From the NCBI RefSeq assembly GCF_031755915.1, contig NC_083386.1:17965001-18029000 (forward strand): DNA of 64,000 bases. Reading direction: 5' to 3'. Origin of the DNA: Ziziphus jujuba (Eukaryota; Streptophyta; Magnoliopsida; Rosales; Rhamnaceae). This document shows, in pieces, positions 34,050-46,083 of this stretch. Position 1 is the stretch's first letter. Each line of letters opens with the position of its first letter. Position numbers and translations under genes: made by a program. Under the pieces are notes generated by a model, which was not told the origin of the DNA, made no database searches, and saw nothing but the letters and a program-made list of their open reading frames with translations.

Positions 34050-35423
34050 TGATGTGTAAAATCAACTCGCAAGTGCACGAATCGTTTTCAAGTAATAAAG
34101 TGGAAAAATAGGGTTGTCGTACCCAAGGGATTAAGTATTAAGTACCAAAGATAATTAGGTTTTGATAATATTTGAACTAAAATTTAAGATGGCAATTGAA
34201 AACTAAATAAACTAAATTAAACAAAAGCAATCAATTAAAATTAGATCAATTTCAAGTAAGAGAGAGAATTGAATAATTATGAATACTAGGGCATTTGATT
34301 TCACCACTAACTATTCCAATTTAATTACTTAAATATGTAAATTTAATTAACTAGTAATTTTGTTAACCACACTTAATCACAAAATTAATCAAAAGTAGTT
34401 TCCACTCACAATTGATAATATTCACATAACCTAATTTATTCCTTCCGGCCTATAAATTAAATCATGCAAATTCATCAAGCATAGATTAAGCAAATAATAT
34501 GGCATGAGACATAACTATTTTCCAATCAATTATGCATTCATGTAAATCATTGGAGATCCATAATATTATCCTTTTCCAAGCTCAAATATTATTAAAATCA
34601 TTCATTCCTTCCGGCCTATGAAAGCATTAAGTATACCAATGATTTATTAACAAAACATATTACTAATTAAATAAAACTCAACATATATTAAAATAATTAA
34701 ACCTTCATAGTTAGGGCTACATCATAGCCCTAGCTATGAAAATTAGTTCATGGTAAAAATAATTTCAACCTCCATAATTATTAAAAATAATAAGATTCAA
34801 AATTAAAGAGAAAGGAAAAGAGAATAAAAACTATTGAAGAAATTCTCCTCCAAGAGCTCTCAAAGTCGTAGCCTTCTTCTCCAAGCAAGCCCACGTCTCT
34901 CTGCCTCCTCCAAGCTCTCCAATTGATCTTCTAAAACTCTAAAACTTTAAAACCCTAGAACCCTTAAGAGAATCTTAGAAACTCCCAAAATTTGGTTTGT
35001 TTCTATTTAAGCCTCCTAAAAGCTCTTAAATAACTCTCTAAACTTGTATATCTTCCTTCAATGTGGTGGGGGCTATATATATAGGGTCTTGGGAATCTTT
35101 TCTCTCTTTATTTTCAATGTGGGATTCTTGGAAGATACCTTTTTTAGGCCATGATTCATATGACATCCACTTCCACCATGAAATTCTCGATAGAATCTTT
35201 TTGGAATCTTTTTAATGCTTAGTCCGTTCGAGCTCAAATCTTGCTTCCCACCATAATTCGACCCAAAGAATCCATTTTTATGGTTGTTTTCTTAAAATTC
35301 TTCCTCTTTTACCTAGATTAAGAAAAATACATAATTAAGTATCTTTTCATAACAAATTAACACAAACTAACAAATATTAAGCTATAAATATGGCATAAAA
35401 TCATCAATATTTTAGACCTAACA
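34050..35423 (-). repeat. Solo LTR of the Athila-type family with internal deletions (1,374 bp)
   Basis: Runs from TGATGTG to CCTAACA in the same orientation as the complete element, with perfect CAAAC duplications. It is about 367 bp shorter than the 1,741-bp LTR. One break lies at the ATGA near 35,152, where the intact LTR jumps from 53,218 to about 53,550. A second, smaller one is near 35,197, within a repeated ATCTTTTTGGAAT-type sequence. Confidence 0.92.
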
Positions 35424-35935
35424 CAAACCAAACCAAATCTCTTAGGTTAAATACTAACACAAAAAAATCTAGACATACATGCCCATTATGGTAAAAATTA
35501 CACTTTTTAAAGTTAGCAAATAATATCTTCCAAATTTTCAAATTTTCACTGAGTAAAGCTCTTAACAATGCAAATAAAGTTCTATACAACAAAAGCATCT
35601 TTAAATAAGCATCTTTATAAATCATAACAAGCAATGGTTTCTTATTCAAATTTGCTTTATTTATATCACCAAAGCTAAGATAAAAAATTTTATTTTTCTT
35701 TTCTTTTCTTTCTTTTTGTTTCCCATTAACGGAACCACTTTTCCACTCTCACTCTTGGGTTTTTCCCTCTTTTTCTCTCTCTCTCAACTTTCTCTCTTTC
35801 TTTCCCCTCAAGTTTGAGTTTAGGACACTTACTTGATTGGTTTTGTTTAGCCATGCCTCCTTGGATTGGTGTTGTTACCGTGGGTGCCATACTAGTCCTT
35901 TCTTTAAGTTTTTCGGTTTTCCTCCTTTGTTGCAT
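35424..35935 (-). pseudogene. B2 linker/RT fragment fused to integrase tail
   Basis: Contains MAPTVTTPIQGGMAKQNQ, the Lys-rich linker and 'NKKPLLVMIYKDAYLK'. Then comes 'LFANFKKCNFYHNGHVCLDFFV' running directly into 'VFNLRDLVW', the degenerate form of VFDPGDLVW. The order and junction are the same as in B1 (12,119-12,628), so the deletion predates both insertions. Confidence 0.72.
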
Positions 35936-36670
35936 TTGAAGTTGATCTCTAAATACTTCCTTTGGAGTTAATGGCTCTAGCTTAACCTTTTTTCCTTTAA
36001 ATCTAAATACAATGGAATTCTATTTCCCATAATGTATGGCATCCTTATCAAATTGCTATGGTCTACCCAACAAAATATGACCCACAGGCATAGGAACAAC
36101 ATCACACAATACAACATCCACATATTTATCTATCTTAAATTTTACTTTAGCTTGTTTATTTACTTTCATCTTACCACTATCATTAAGCCATTGTAATCTA
36201 TAAGGTTTTGGATGTTTAATAGTTGTTAAGCCTAATTTATCAACCACAATGTTACTAATTACATTTGTACAACTTCCACTATCAATAATCATACTACAAA
36301 TCTTGCATTGGATTTCACATCGGGTGTGGAAGATATTTTCTCTTTGAACTTGATCCTCCTCCTTGTATACAGCCAGTACTCTCCTAGAAACCAAGTTTAA
36401 TTTGGCATTGAAGGCATGCAAGGTTTTAGCTTCTTCCTCAAAGTCTTCCTCTCCTTGCTCGGTTTCATCTCCACTTTCCTCACTTTCCAATTCTAACTCA
36501 CCATTACCCTTTAACACCATGATTCTTCCATTCAGGCATTGGCTAGCGATGTGTCCTCATCCTTGGTACTTAAAACAAATAATTTCTCTAGATCTTGAAG
36601 GTTTAGGATCAGATTTTACCTCATTCTTTGGTACTTGGATAGATTCGGCTTTTACATCCTTCCTTGGCTG
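35936..36670 (-). pseudogene. B2 protease and zinc-knuckle region, broken
   Basis: 36,520-36,056 holds an acidic linker and the protease with CSMIIDSGSCTNVISNIVVDKLGL-type active site (catalytic Asp kept) and HILLGRP, ending in a stop where Trp is expected. The zinc knuckle (about 36,545-36,586) reads C-F-K-Y-Q-G-stop-G-H-I-A-S-Q-C: the second Cys is Tyr and a stop interrupts it, so RNA binding would be lost. Confidence 0.75.
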
Positions 36671-37600
36671 ATTGGAGCTCTTTTCACCTAGCTTTGGTTT
36701 TTGTCTTGCTTCAAAGGTGAGATTGCTTCTCCAAGCACTTGGATTTGATCTTCCGCTATTGGAAACACCCCCAACCGTGAGCCTACACCCCTCCTCTTGA
36801 ATTGATGCTCTAATTTAATAGCCACATGCAACATCTCCTACAATTCCACATATTGTTACAATTCTAGTTAAGTGGCTATCTCACGATTCAAACCACCAAG
36901 GAACGTTGCCATGGTTGCTTCTCTATCTTCATTCATGCTCAACCTCATCATGAGCATCTCCATCTCCTTGTAGTAATCTTTCACGGACCTATTTCCTTAA
37001 GATAAAGATTGAAGCCTTCGATGTAGCAACCTATGGTAATGAGTCAGTACAAATTGCTTCCTCATGGCTCCTTTCATTTGTAGCCAAGTAGTAATTAATT
37101 CATCAACTAATTTCCTCCGGGTGTTTTGTTTATTAGTCCACCATTTGAGTGCATAATGTCCAAACTCCATTGCTGCCAATTTCACCTTCTTAGCCTCTAA
37201 ATAGTTGTGGCAATCAAAGATCATCTTCATTCATTCCTCCCATTCCAAGTAAGCTTCCAGGTCACTTTTTCCCATGAAAGGTGGAATATTTACCTTGATA
37301 TTTCCAAGATCATCATCTTCATTCCTTACTAGTCTCCCACGGATTGGCCTTCCTTGAGGTTCAAAAATTTCATCATATCCCTTGTTCAAGTCATCTCCAA
37401 AATTGCATTCCCCGAATTCTTCTCTAAGTCGCCTTCAGCCTCCTCGACCTCGACCTCCATGGAACTCTTACCTCAAATTCAATCCACCATGAGATGTTTC
37501 TATTCTGTCCATCGTTTGCTCCAAGACAGCCCTCATGTCCGTTTGCTCACCACTTCTCGTAGCTCAAGAATTACCATGGAATCCTATGGATAATGCAAAA
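36671..37600 (-). pseudogene. B2 Gag, broken
   Basis: Segments such as MKMIFDCHNYLEAKKVKLAAMEFGHYALKWW and MKGAMRKQFVLTHYHRLLHRRLQSLS (37,230-36,997) match the Gag core of B1, followed by frameshifted 'DYYKEMEMLMMRLSMNEDREATMA'. Several stops are present. Confidence 0.7.
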
Positions 37601-38764
37601 TAAAATAAATTCTCACCAAAAATCACTCCCTCACGTGTTTCACTCAATTAAGGTCTCGACGCTCATGTTTTCACACTAGTTTCGGCTTTTACCCTTTTTT
37701 AAGCTCACACACTCTTGTCTTTTTCCACTCAAAGAATTATCCCAAAGTTTTAATTAAAACACCCAAAAAATAGCAATTAAATTACAAGTATGTTTTAATT
37801 TAAGCTTATCAACAAAACATTAGCATAAGCAAGCAATACCGAGTGAATCGACGAAACCTAGTTGTCGGCTTTTCTAGGCAAAATGAGGCAAATTAACAAG
37901 GAAAATTTCAGAATTAGTAAGAACTAGACTAGATGATAAGAAATTAAGGATTCAAGAATGAAAATTTAGAAAAAGAATTTCAAACACGAACAAGAATCTA
38001 TTCTAACAAAATTAAAGAATGGTGTTGGTTGTTGTTCTTGTAATTCTAGTTTTGTATCAAATCCTTTAACTAATTTTTATCCAAATAATTTAAGCACCCA
38101 AAATTCAAATATCCAGCAACAAAAATAATTCTCCAGCAACTCCAAATATTGAATAAATAATTAACAAATCAGCAGCTCCAAGAAATTTCCAGCAAACACC
38201 AAATTGAACAAACAGATTTTTTTTTTCGGCTTTTCTTCTTCTTTTTTTTTAAATTTTTTTTTTTTTTTACTCACAGAATGTAAAACAACTCTAGTAGCAA
38301 AGATCAACACTAAAAATAGCAATTCCACACCAAAAATCCACCAAACGCATGACCTCCAACAACAAAATACAAATTTGCAATTTGTGTAAATCTATATATG
38401 TTGCCGCAAACACACTTCTCTTTTTTTTTTTTTCTTTCTTTTTGAATATATGAATGCAAATATTTAAGATCAAAACAGCAACAAAAAATCAACAATAAAC
38501 TAAATTACTAAGAACAAGAATGAAAAACAACCAACAAACTAGGAAGCAAAATACGGTAAAACAAGGAAACCTAATTTAACTAGGAATGATATATATTTTT
38601 TTTAATATGCAGAACATGTATGATGATAGAAGCAACCTTAACCTTAATATGAAAAACGTATATGATGATAGAAGCAACCTTAACCTAATGCTAAAAGTTC
38701 ATATTAACACAAAAAAATAAAATAAAGTAAATAAAGATAGATCAAACCTGAACAAAATCTTGGC
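37601..38764 (-). other. B2 leader
   Basis: Untranslated leader homologous to the B1 leader halves at 14,420-15,318 and 22,433-22,709, uninterrupted here. A 36-40 bp stretch containing ATGATAGAAGCAACCTTAACC is duplicated at about 38,619-38,682. No gene. Confidence 0.65.
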
Positions 38765-38775
38765 TCTAATACCAA
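38764..38775 (-). other. B2 primer binding site (initiator tRNA-Met type, mutated)
   Basis: Coding strand TGGTATTAGAGCCA, the iMet site with one C-to-T change, just after the LTR. Confidence 0.75.
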
Positions 38776-38776
38776 A

Positions 38777-39897
38777 TGATACGAACCTAGGATGTCCTAT
38801 GCCTAAACCCGTATTATATTAGCCCGAATCTAACTATTTTCAAGTTCTAATGGTCATCTCAACCCCTAATCAATCTGTAATTAGAAACCTTGGTATAATG
38901 AAGATGCCACAATAAGTGATGGATATCCTATTGATAAGTCAAACTAAAACCCTTACTCTCTAATGGTGTTTTAGGTGTTCAAAGAGAACAAAGAGAATTC
39001 AATCTCACAAATAATTTTTTGTGTGAATAATGTACTGAATATTATTGATAAAATAATCCCTTAAATAGGCTAAAAAGATTACAAAATAAAACTAGGTAAA
39101 ACAAACCACATAGAATAGGAAACCTAATGATGGCCGAAAATCACCTCCTTTCCTAATCTAATTCGGATTAATTAATTCCTTAATTTTGAAATAGAAATTA
39201 ATTAATTTACAATGAAAATAATAAAATAATAATTTTTCTAAGTTGATTTTTCCAGCAAATAAATAAATAGAAACCAAATAAAAGACTAATTTCCTATAAC
39301 AAAAAGTTAAAATCAAATGAGGAAACAAATTGACTATCTCTCTAAGTAAGCTAACTTTGACCAATCTCCAGCTTGTTTGGGCTCCAAATCAACTTTCATA
39401 TGCCATTTAGGATGCCAAATATGATTAATAATGAGTCCCACACGTTTTCCCTTGATTGGAATAGGTCAAACTTGCTTGAATAAGAAGAACAGTCAAAGCC
39501 AGCGGCTAAACAGTATATTTTCGGCCAAATTGATTTACTGTTCGTACAAGCCCATTTAGATGCTTTTGATTCTGCCTTGTCTAGATTATATGTCCTCCTA
39601 ATGATATTCATTGAATCCATGAAGTGTTGGAACCATTTCTTGCTATCCAGAGTCCATTTTTGCACGAAAACAGCTACCTTGGTCCGTATCGGCTTCCACC
39701 ATTTGAATGCTCAAAATAGGCCGTGTATCTTCAGGTATGGATAATTCCTTTTGCGAATGGATTACTCCCTGTATAAATGCAGTCAGGTTGTCCTTAAATT
39801 TCTTAGCTTGAGCCCTAGTGATTGGTCCGGTCTTCATCCGTATCAGATCAGTACCCCAGCGGGTTTTCAGTTGTGCGGGCTGGGTGGATTCTCATCA
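38777..39897 (-). repeat. B2 5' LTR (right), 1,121 bp
   Basis: TGATACGAACC to CTCATCA, flanked by the CTGGA duplication at 39,898-39,902. Confidence 0.88.
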
Positions 39898-39902
39898 CTG
39901 GA

Positions 39903-40880
39903 GCCTAGATTGAATGTTGGATCTCCTTTTAACAAATCATTGTGGTTTGGTCATCTCCATCACCAAGGCTTCTTTACCTCCTTCCCTGCCTCTCTAATGC
40001 CTATCTTCTATTCTATCCTCTTCGAGCTTGATGCATTGCCTAGCTCTTTCAAAAGCATTGATGAGTGTAGTCGGGATCTTTTTTAGTATAGGGATTCATA
40101 TAGGAAAGAATCCTAAGTCAGGCCCTTTTGCAATGCCTCAACTATAACAGATTCGTTGTAACCCATTTATCGTCTTGTTGAACCTTTGAGTAAAAGATTT
40201 TCAAAGGCTCTCCCTTCCTCTATCTCATGGTGAATAAGTGGTTCACCTCCTTTTTCAATTTTATGTTGAACATGAACTGGGAATTAAACAATTTTACCAA
40301 TTCCTTAAACGAATTGATGGACTAAGGCTCTACATCATAGAACCATGCAAACCTGCTTCCCTCAGGTTGTTGAGAACATTTGGAATATCATCATTTCCTT
40401 TTTCTCTTCCAACGTATTTCAGTATTATTACACGCTCTCCTTAAGGTCTAACATCCCATCAAACTAGTTGAATTGCAATGTGATAAAATTTGGAAGGTAG
40501 ATTTTTGTCAAATATCCACTCTATAAATGGAGTCCAAACCGAAATCCTAATCTATGCATCATCAGATTGCTAGCTTTTCTTATGTTCTATAGCTTTTCTC
40601 AGGTGGTGGACGGTTAACGTAGTAGAGTGATGACACAGATTGAGAAACTTCCTTTCCCTCTTGAGTAATGGCAGGCTAGTCCTAAAAAATGCTTGTTCGC
40701 CTTTCTTTGGGGATTAAAACCACTATAAAAAAGACTTGAAGGAAGGGAAGCTGCAAACTAAAGGTTTCACTTTCTATGTTCTAAAAAGGCATCCATATTC
40801 TTGCAAAAACTGAGTCGATTGGTGTTAGAATTGTCGACAGCAGTAGATGGAGGTGGATTGTTAGAAAAGCATGGCAGTAG
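39903..40880 (-). pseudogene. Tat-like gypsy relic, Gag region
   Basis: Minus-strand translation gives blocks such as 'LVKLFNSQFMFNIKLKKEVNHLFTMR' followed by 'KGESL...FTQRFN', which resemble the Gag of Tat/Ogre-type elements (F...KFxxxRRxxKTxxxLFxIRQxxxESLRxYxxRF). Many stops. It is the upstream (5') half of the relic whose protease lies at 31,776-32,727. B2 separates the two. Confidence 0.55.
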
Positions 40881-42663
40881 TGGAGCACTAGCTTAGGTCG
40901 AAACTAATGTGCGCAAATGAAATAATTCTTGGACAAAAAATCAAGAAATTTTCATAAAAAAATTGGTTGAAAAAAAAATTAAAACATATTATGAATTAAG
41001 CTTAAATAATTAATCATGTTTCATAAATGATGCAAATTTCATAATATTTTATAATTTTAAAATAAACTTGAATTAGAAAAAGTTTTTTTTGTTTTATTTT
41101 TTCATAAATTTTTTGTTTGCTAAATTATTTATCATATACTATTCAAAAAAATCTTTTTATCATATATACATATATTATAAAGATTGTTAATGACTAAGAT
41201 GCATATATTTATACGTTTTACATTTTAATAGTTTTTTTAAAAGAAAGATTGTGTAAGTTTTCTTCTATAATTTTTTTTTACCGTTATTATTAAATCTTCT
41301 CTTATCAAAATCAAAAACAAAATTTTATTTTTTCCTTTGATTAATTATATTATAAAAATACTACAGTTTTTTTTTTTTCCCCTCTTTTGACAACTAAAGA
41401 AGATATATTTATCACCTTGTCTCTATGTAATGAAAAACAAAATTGTTTATTTTTCTTAGCTTATCTAATTAAAATTAACGTATGGCCCCAAAAAAATAAA
41501 TTTAAAATTTACATATAGATATATATAGGGTGTGAATATATCATAAATTAAAATTAATGGATATATGTATAGTTTTAAAATTGTTCTATAAAATTTATTT
41601 ATGTTTTTAAGAAAAATTCATTTCGTTCTATCGATCTAAGAAATTAATTTGATAATCATTTCATTTTTCTCTATAGTTTAAAAAATTACAAACGAAAATA
41701 TCTAAAAAGGAATCTATGCTTAACTATAAAAAATTTAAGGTGTATTCAATTTAAAGTTTAAAAAATTTTAAAAATATTTAAAAGTTTAGACATATTCAAT
41801 TTAGATTTTAAAAAAGCCTATAAGTCAAATGATATTCAATTCAGATTTTAATTAATAAAAGTACATTAAAATCTAAGTATATTCAATTATGACTTTGCAG
41901 AATTTTTTTAAAATCTAAAAGCATTAAAAAAGTTATTGATTTTAAATAATTTTAAAAAATGATGGATTTTAAAGGATTTAAAAAGTAAAATTGTGAAGAA
42001 AATTATTAATATAAAATATAGTCTTGAAACAAAGAATTTCGTTGGATTTTTATAAATTTTTACAGTGTCTATGGAATTTCATAACAATCATCAAATCTTT
42101 TTAAAATCTATAATTCATTTTAAATTCATTAAACTCTAATTAAATACACCCCCTTTAATAATTTATGTACATTTCTCTATTTCTTGCATGTTATATGAAT
42201 TTCTATACATTTCCTATTTCTAGCATGTTATAATTTTTCAAAATATTATTATATCTTTCACTAATTCAGTTTTTTCGAACAATTTATTGAATAATTTGAC
42301 AAATTAAGGGTTAATTTTGAAATGTTATTTTACATATTTCTCCAATAATTTAATTTTATCAATTTACATATTAATTTTATCATAGAAAATTCATTTAAAT
42401 TTTGTTGATTTGTCTCTTTTGCTTTTATGAATTTCTTAAGTAAAATTCAGATTGAGCATTTTGAGCTTCATTTATTCAAATTTATTATGTAAAATTCAAA
42501 TTTAAGACATATCCTCGTTACAATTTCCAATATTTTAAATATTAGTTAAGGATATAAAAGTATTTTCATTAGCCCAATAAAAGAAAGAGTGACATAGTTT
42601 AAAAGGCATGGGCATTAGTTGGGGGACTAAAATTGATTTATGGCAAACCTCTAGAATCGAGGT

Positions 42664-42701
42664 CCCCCCCCCCCAAAAAAAAAAAAAAAAAAAAAAAAAA
42701 A
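42664..42701. repeat. Poly-C / poly-A compound tract
   Basis: Eleven C followed by twenty-seven A. Tract lengths of this kind are prone to sequencing error. Confidence 0.9.
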
Positions 42702-43076
42702 GGAGAAAAGTCCAACAAACTGATAACCCAACCTTCCATACGGGTTTATATAATGGGACAGCAAATATTAAATGGTGGGATCCACTCTTGGGTAATTAAC
42801 TAATACAATCCTACCAATTCGAATCATGGTATCGAATGTTCCCATAATACACAAATTCGCGGAAGCATGGCTTGTTATTTATATCCACAAACCATTTTAA
42901 ATTAGCGAGTAAATAACTCTTAAAAATTCTTCAGTTGTGCGATTTTGGACAGAAGTCAGGTTTCTTGGTTGAAATGAATATTTGACAAAACTATAAAGGT
43001 AGCATTTTATTTCAATCAAAATGAGAACAAAATCCAAGAAACCTATATCAACATATCTACATATAGCGCACAAAAT

Positions 43077-43452
43077 GAATATATACATATAGTCAGAATT
43101 TGCTATATTATGAGATTTTGTATTTGCTATATATTATATTTGGTACTTTGAGACTATATCTTCTACTTTTTAATAGGAGACATGGTAGTGTGATAAATTA
43201 AGTTCTTAGCTTGAGAAAATTACAAAATATTCTCCCCAACTTAAACTGCCCATGCTGTAATTTATTTTGTTAAAATATATAAATACATATAGTCAGAATT
43301 CGCTATATATGAGATTTTGTATTTGAGAACTATATCTTCTAATTTATAATATAGAAAGACATGGTAGTATGACAAATTAAGTTATTAGTTTGAGAAAATT
43401 ACAAAATATTCTCCCCAACTTGAATTGCCCGTGCTTTTTATTTTATTAAAAT
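43077..43452. repeat. Diverged tandem duplication, about 200 and 176 bp
   Basis: ACATATAGTCAGAATT...GAGATTTTGTATTTG...AGACATGGTAGT...GAGAAAATTACAAAATATTC...CCCCAACTT appears twice in the same order and orientation (first from about 43,077, second from about 43,277). The second copy is shorter by about 20 bp. Confidence 0.85.
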
Positions 43453-43549
43453 ATGACAAAATTGACTATATAATATTCAAATTGAATACTTACATAAATT
43501 ATATGTCATAGTTATCTTTCTTTTTATTTTTTGTTGGCAAATTTGATTT

Positions 43550-43584
<35 letters not shown>

Positions 43585-45901
43585 CTAAGTATTTCTTTTC
43601 ATGGGTGTTGTTATTCAACTTCATCAATTTTAATTGAAAACAAGTTTGATTTAGACATATAATGTTTATATAAGTAGTTAATTTGAACGTTAGATAGTCA
43701 ATTTGTCAAATTCAAGCACAGCATAAAATAAAGAAGGGGCAATTTGACATTATAATTGAGTTTGAGAAGAAATTTGAAATTAAACATGGATGGAAGCATA
43801 GTTTAAAATATAAAAAATTTTCATAAAATTTCAGTAAAATGTCTATTTTTTAAACACATGGAAAGGAAATTTAGCTCCAAAGGGAAAGGGATTAGTTTCT
43901 ACACTATTGATTAAAATTTTCGATATTTCTTTACAAATTTCATAGAAAGTTTCATCATAATATCTACATTAGATTGTTCAAAATTTGATAGGAAATCTAT
44001 AGTTTCTATGGAAATTTTTTGAAATTTCCATAGAAATTTTTAAAGTATCTATTTTTTTTGGGTTAAATTTTTTATCAAAATTTTTTATATATATTATTGA
44101 CGTTTAGTAAATTTTTTTATTAAACTAATATTATTAAAAAATTATTTTTTATCTTTTGATTGTCTTCCAATAATTAGGTAAATAAAAAAAATCACCTTTC
44201 ACAAATAATGTTCAAAATTATATTAAATAAGTCTATCTATCATATTTTTTTTAAAAAATAATTTCACAAGTTATAAGTTTACCTACCTGTTACTTTTTTA
44301 ATAATAAATTTAATATTTGTATAAATATTATAAAGTAGATAAAAAAATTAGAACATGGAAAGAAATTTAAAGATATGCAGAAAATATATTTTTTGCAAAC
44401 TAAGGTTTAAAATTTCAGTATCGATGATATTTGATATATACAAACTTAATTTTCAAATATTTACATCCATGGTATATTAACAATTACATATAAAATTATT
44501 AAAAAAATATATTTTTTAATAATTTTTACATTTTATATTTTAAAATGAAAGTAGGAAGATACATATAATTTTTAAACACCCAGGAATTCTTTATAGTATT
44601 GAAATGATATTTATAAAATATAATATAATTGTAATAATTATTCTTTATATCTTAATTAATAAATAATTTTATTAAATATGCATTTTTTTTTGCTTTTTTT
44701 TTATCAATAATAGTATACTTTTAGCTATTAACGCTTATTAAAAATCTATTGATTAAGAAAAATATAATATCCATTTAATATTTTTACAATTTAAATAGTT
44801 AATTTGATAATTAATTAATTAAATAGAATAGTCCTAAAATTTCAATAAAATTTTTTATTTTTTAAATAAATTTCCACCAATTTCAATTATTTTTTATGAG
44901 ATAACGATATTTGATAATTTTTTATATTTTCGTGAATAATTTTATACTTTCAATTTTCAACATTACTATAGATACCGAAATTTTGAACTTTGATGAAAGT
45001 TGATGGAATATTTTACAATTTTGACATTTATTTTTAAAACTTAATTGAAGTGTCATTCAAATGAATTAAAATGGCAGCAAACTCCCAAAAAATTAGTGAT
45101 CTTCAATATGCTGTTGGAGTGCTAATAATACAGACTACTCGATGCGCACCATTTCTACAAATTTTAATTCTCAAATATGACTTCAATTAAATTTCTCTCT
45201 TCACCGTTAACCAATTAGAAATGAAAGGTACAAAATTAGACTATTATTCTTGTTGTTTTTCAACATTCGGTTGATTAAATAATGAAGCAAAATTGTGAAG
45301 GAGAAGAAAATAAATTTTCCTTCTAGATACTTCTTAAAATAAAGGTGACTGTAAATAAACTTTGTACATTTATTTTTTATGTTTTATCAAAATTAAATTC
45401 AAATACTGTCAATAAGAACAATAACAAGCCTGCTTCTTTTTCTAGTCTTCTTCGTTGCGTTTGAAACTCAACAAAACATGACAAAAACGTATTGAATATT
45501 TACATGGTAATGGAATAAAATCGTTATTCATGTGTTGAATTAGCAAAAATAAAATATATAACTTTAGAAATTAAGATGTCTTTTAGTTTGAAAAAATTTT
45601 AAATTAAACTTTATCATATTTAGTTCTTATACTAAAAATACAACTAAAAATCTGATTGGTGAACTCTTTGGGAGCGTACTTGACGGTTTTCACTGTAGAA
45701 AATCACTTTTTGAAACCAAAGATTCAATTTTTCAAATGCGTTAAAATACTTTTACGATACTTTTAACTATTTTGTCTCCATTAAGGTGGGTCCAACGGAG
45801 AGATTGATTTGAAAGTCATCGCCTGACCCCCCAACCCACGAAAACTTTAACGATACCGGAAACGCGTGGCATCGGCTACTGTTTGGTCTAGAAGCCCTAC
45901 C

Positions 45902-45909
45902 CTATAAAT
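45902..45909 (+). promoter_or_regulatory. TATA box of the cysteine-rich peptide gene
   Basis: CTATAAAT lies about 180 bp before the ATG. A start about 30 bp downstream would give a 5' UTR of about 150 nt. The preceding 100 bp is markedly less AT-rich than the surrounding spacer. Confidence 0.55.
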
Positions 45910-46083
45910 GTATCCTGAGTCCCCACTCCCCATAAGTCTATTAAGAAGTAATTAATTAACACCATCAATTTTTGAAACTTCGTAATTATAGTCTCCTCAA
46001 GGCTTTATTAGTACTCTTGTTCTCTTCTTCTTTTGGTTGAGCAAATTAGCTAAGCTTCTCAAGATCCAAAGGAAATAGTGAAC

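Larger units (their letters stand above)
32733..39897 (-). mobile_element. B2: second copy of the internally deleted gypsy element
   Basis: LTR-bounded (TGATACG...CTCATCA) with perfect CTGGA duplications in the Tat-like relic. Without the nested solo LTR it is about 5.8 kb, matching B1. It has the same order: primer site, leader, Gag, zinc knuckle, protease, RT fragment fused to the integrase tail, LTR. Gag and protease are more damaged than in B1. As in B1, no RT catalytic box, RNase H or integrase core is present. Confidence 0.9.
40881..45895. other. AT-rich spacer
   Basis: No gene or recognisable transposon domain. It includes a C11-A27 homopolymer junction (42,664-42,701), a diverged ~180-200 bp duplication (43,077-43,452), (TA)n at about 43,553-43,580, and repeated phrases like TTTTAAAATCTAAA near 41,740-42,130 that may be old tandem sequence. 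Confidence 0.55.
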
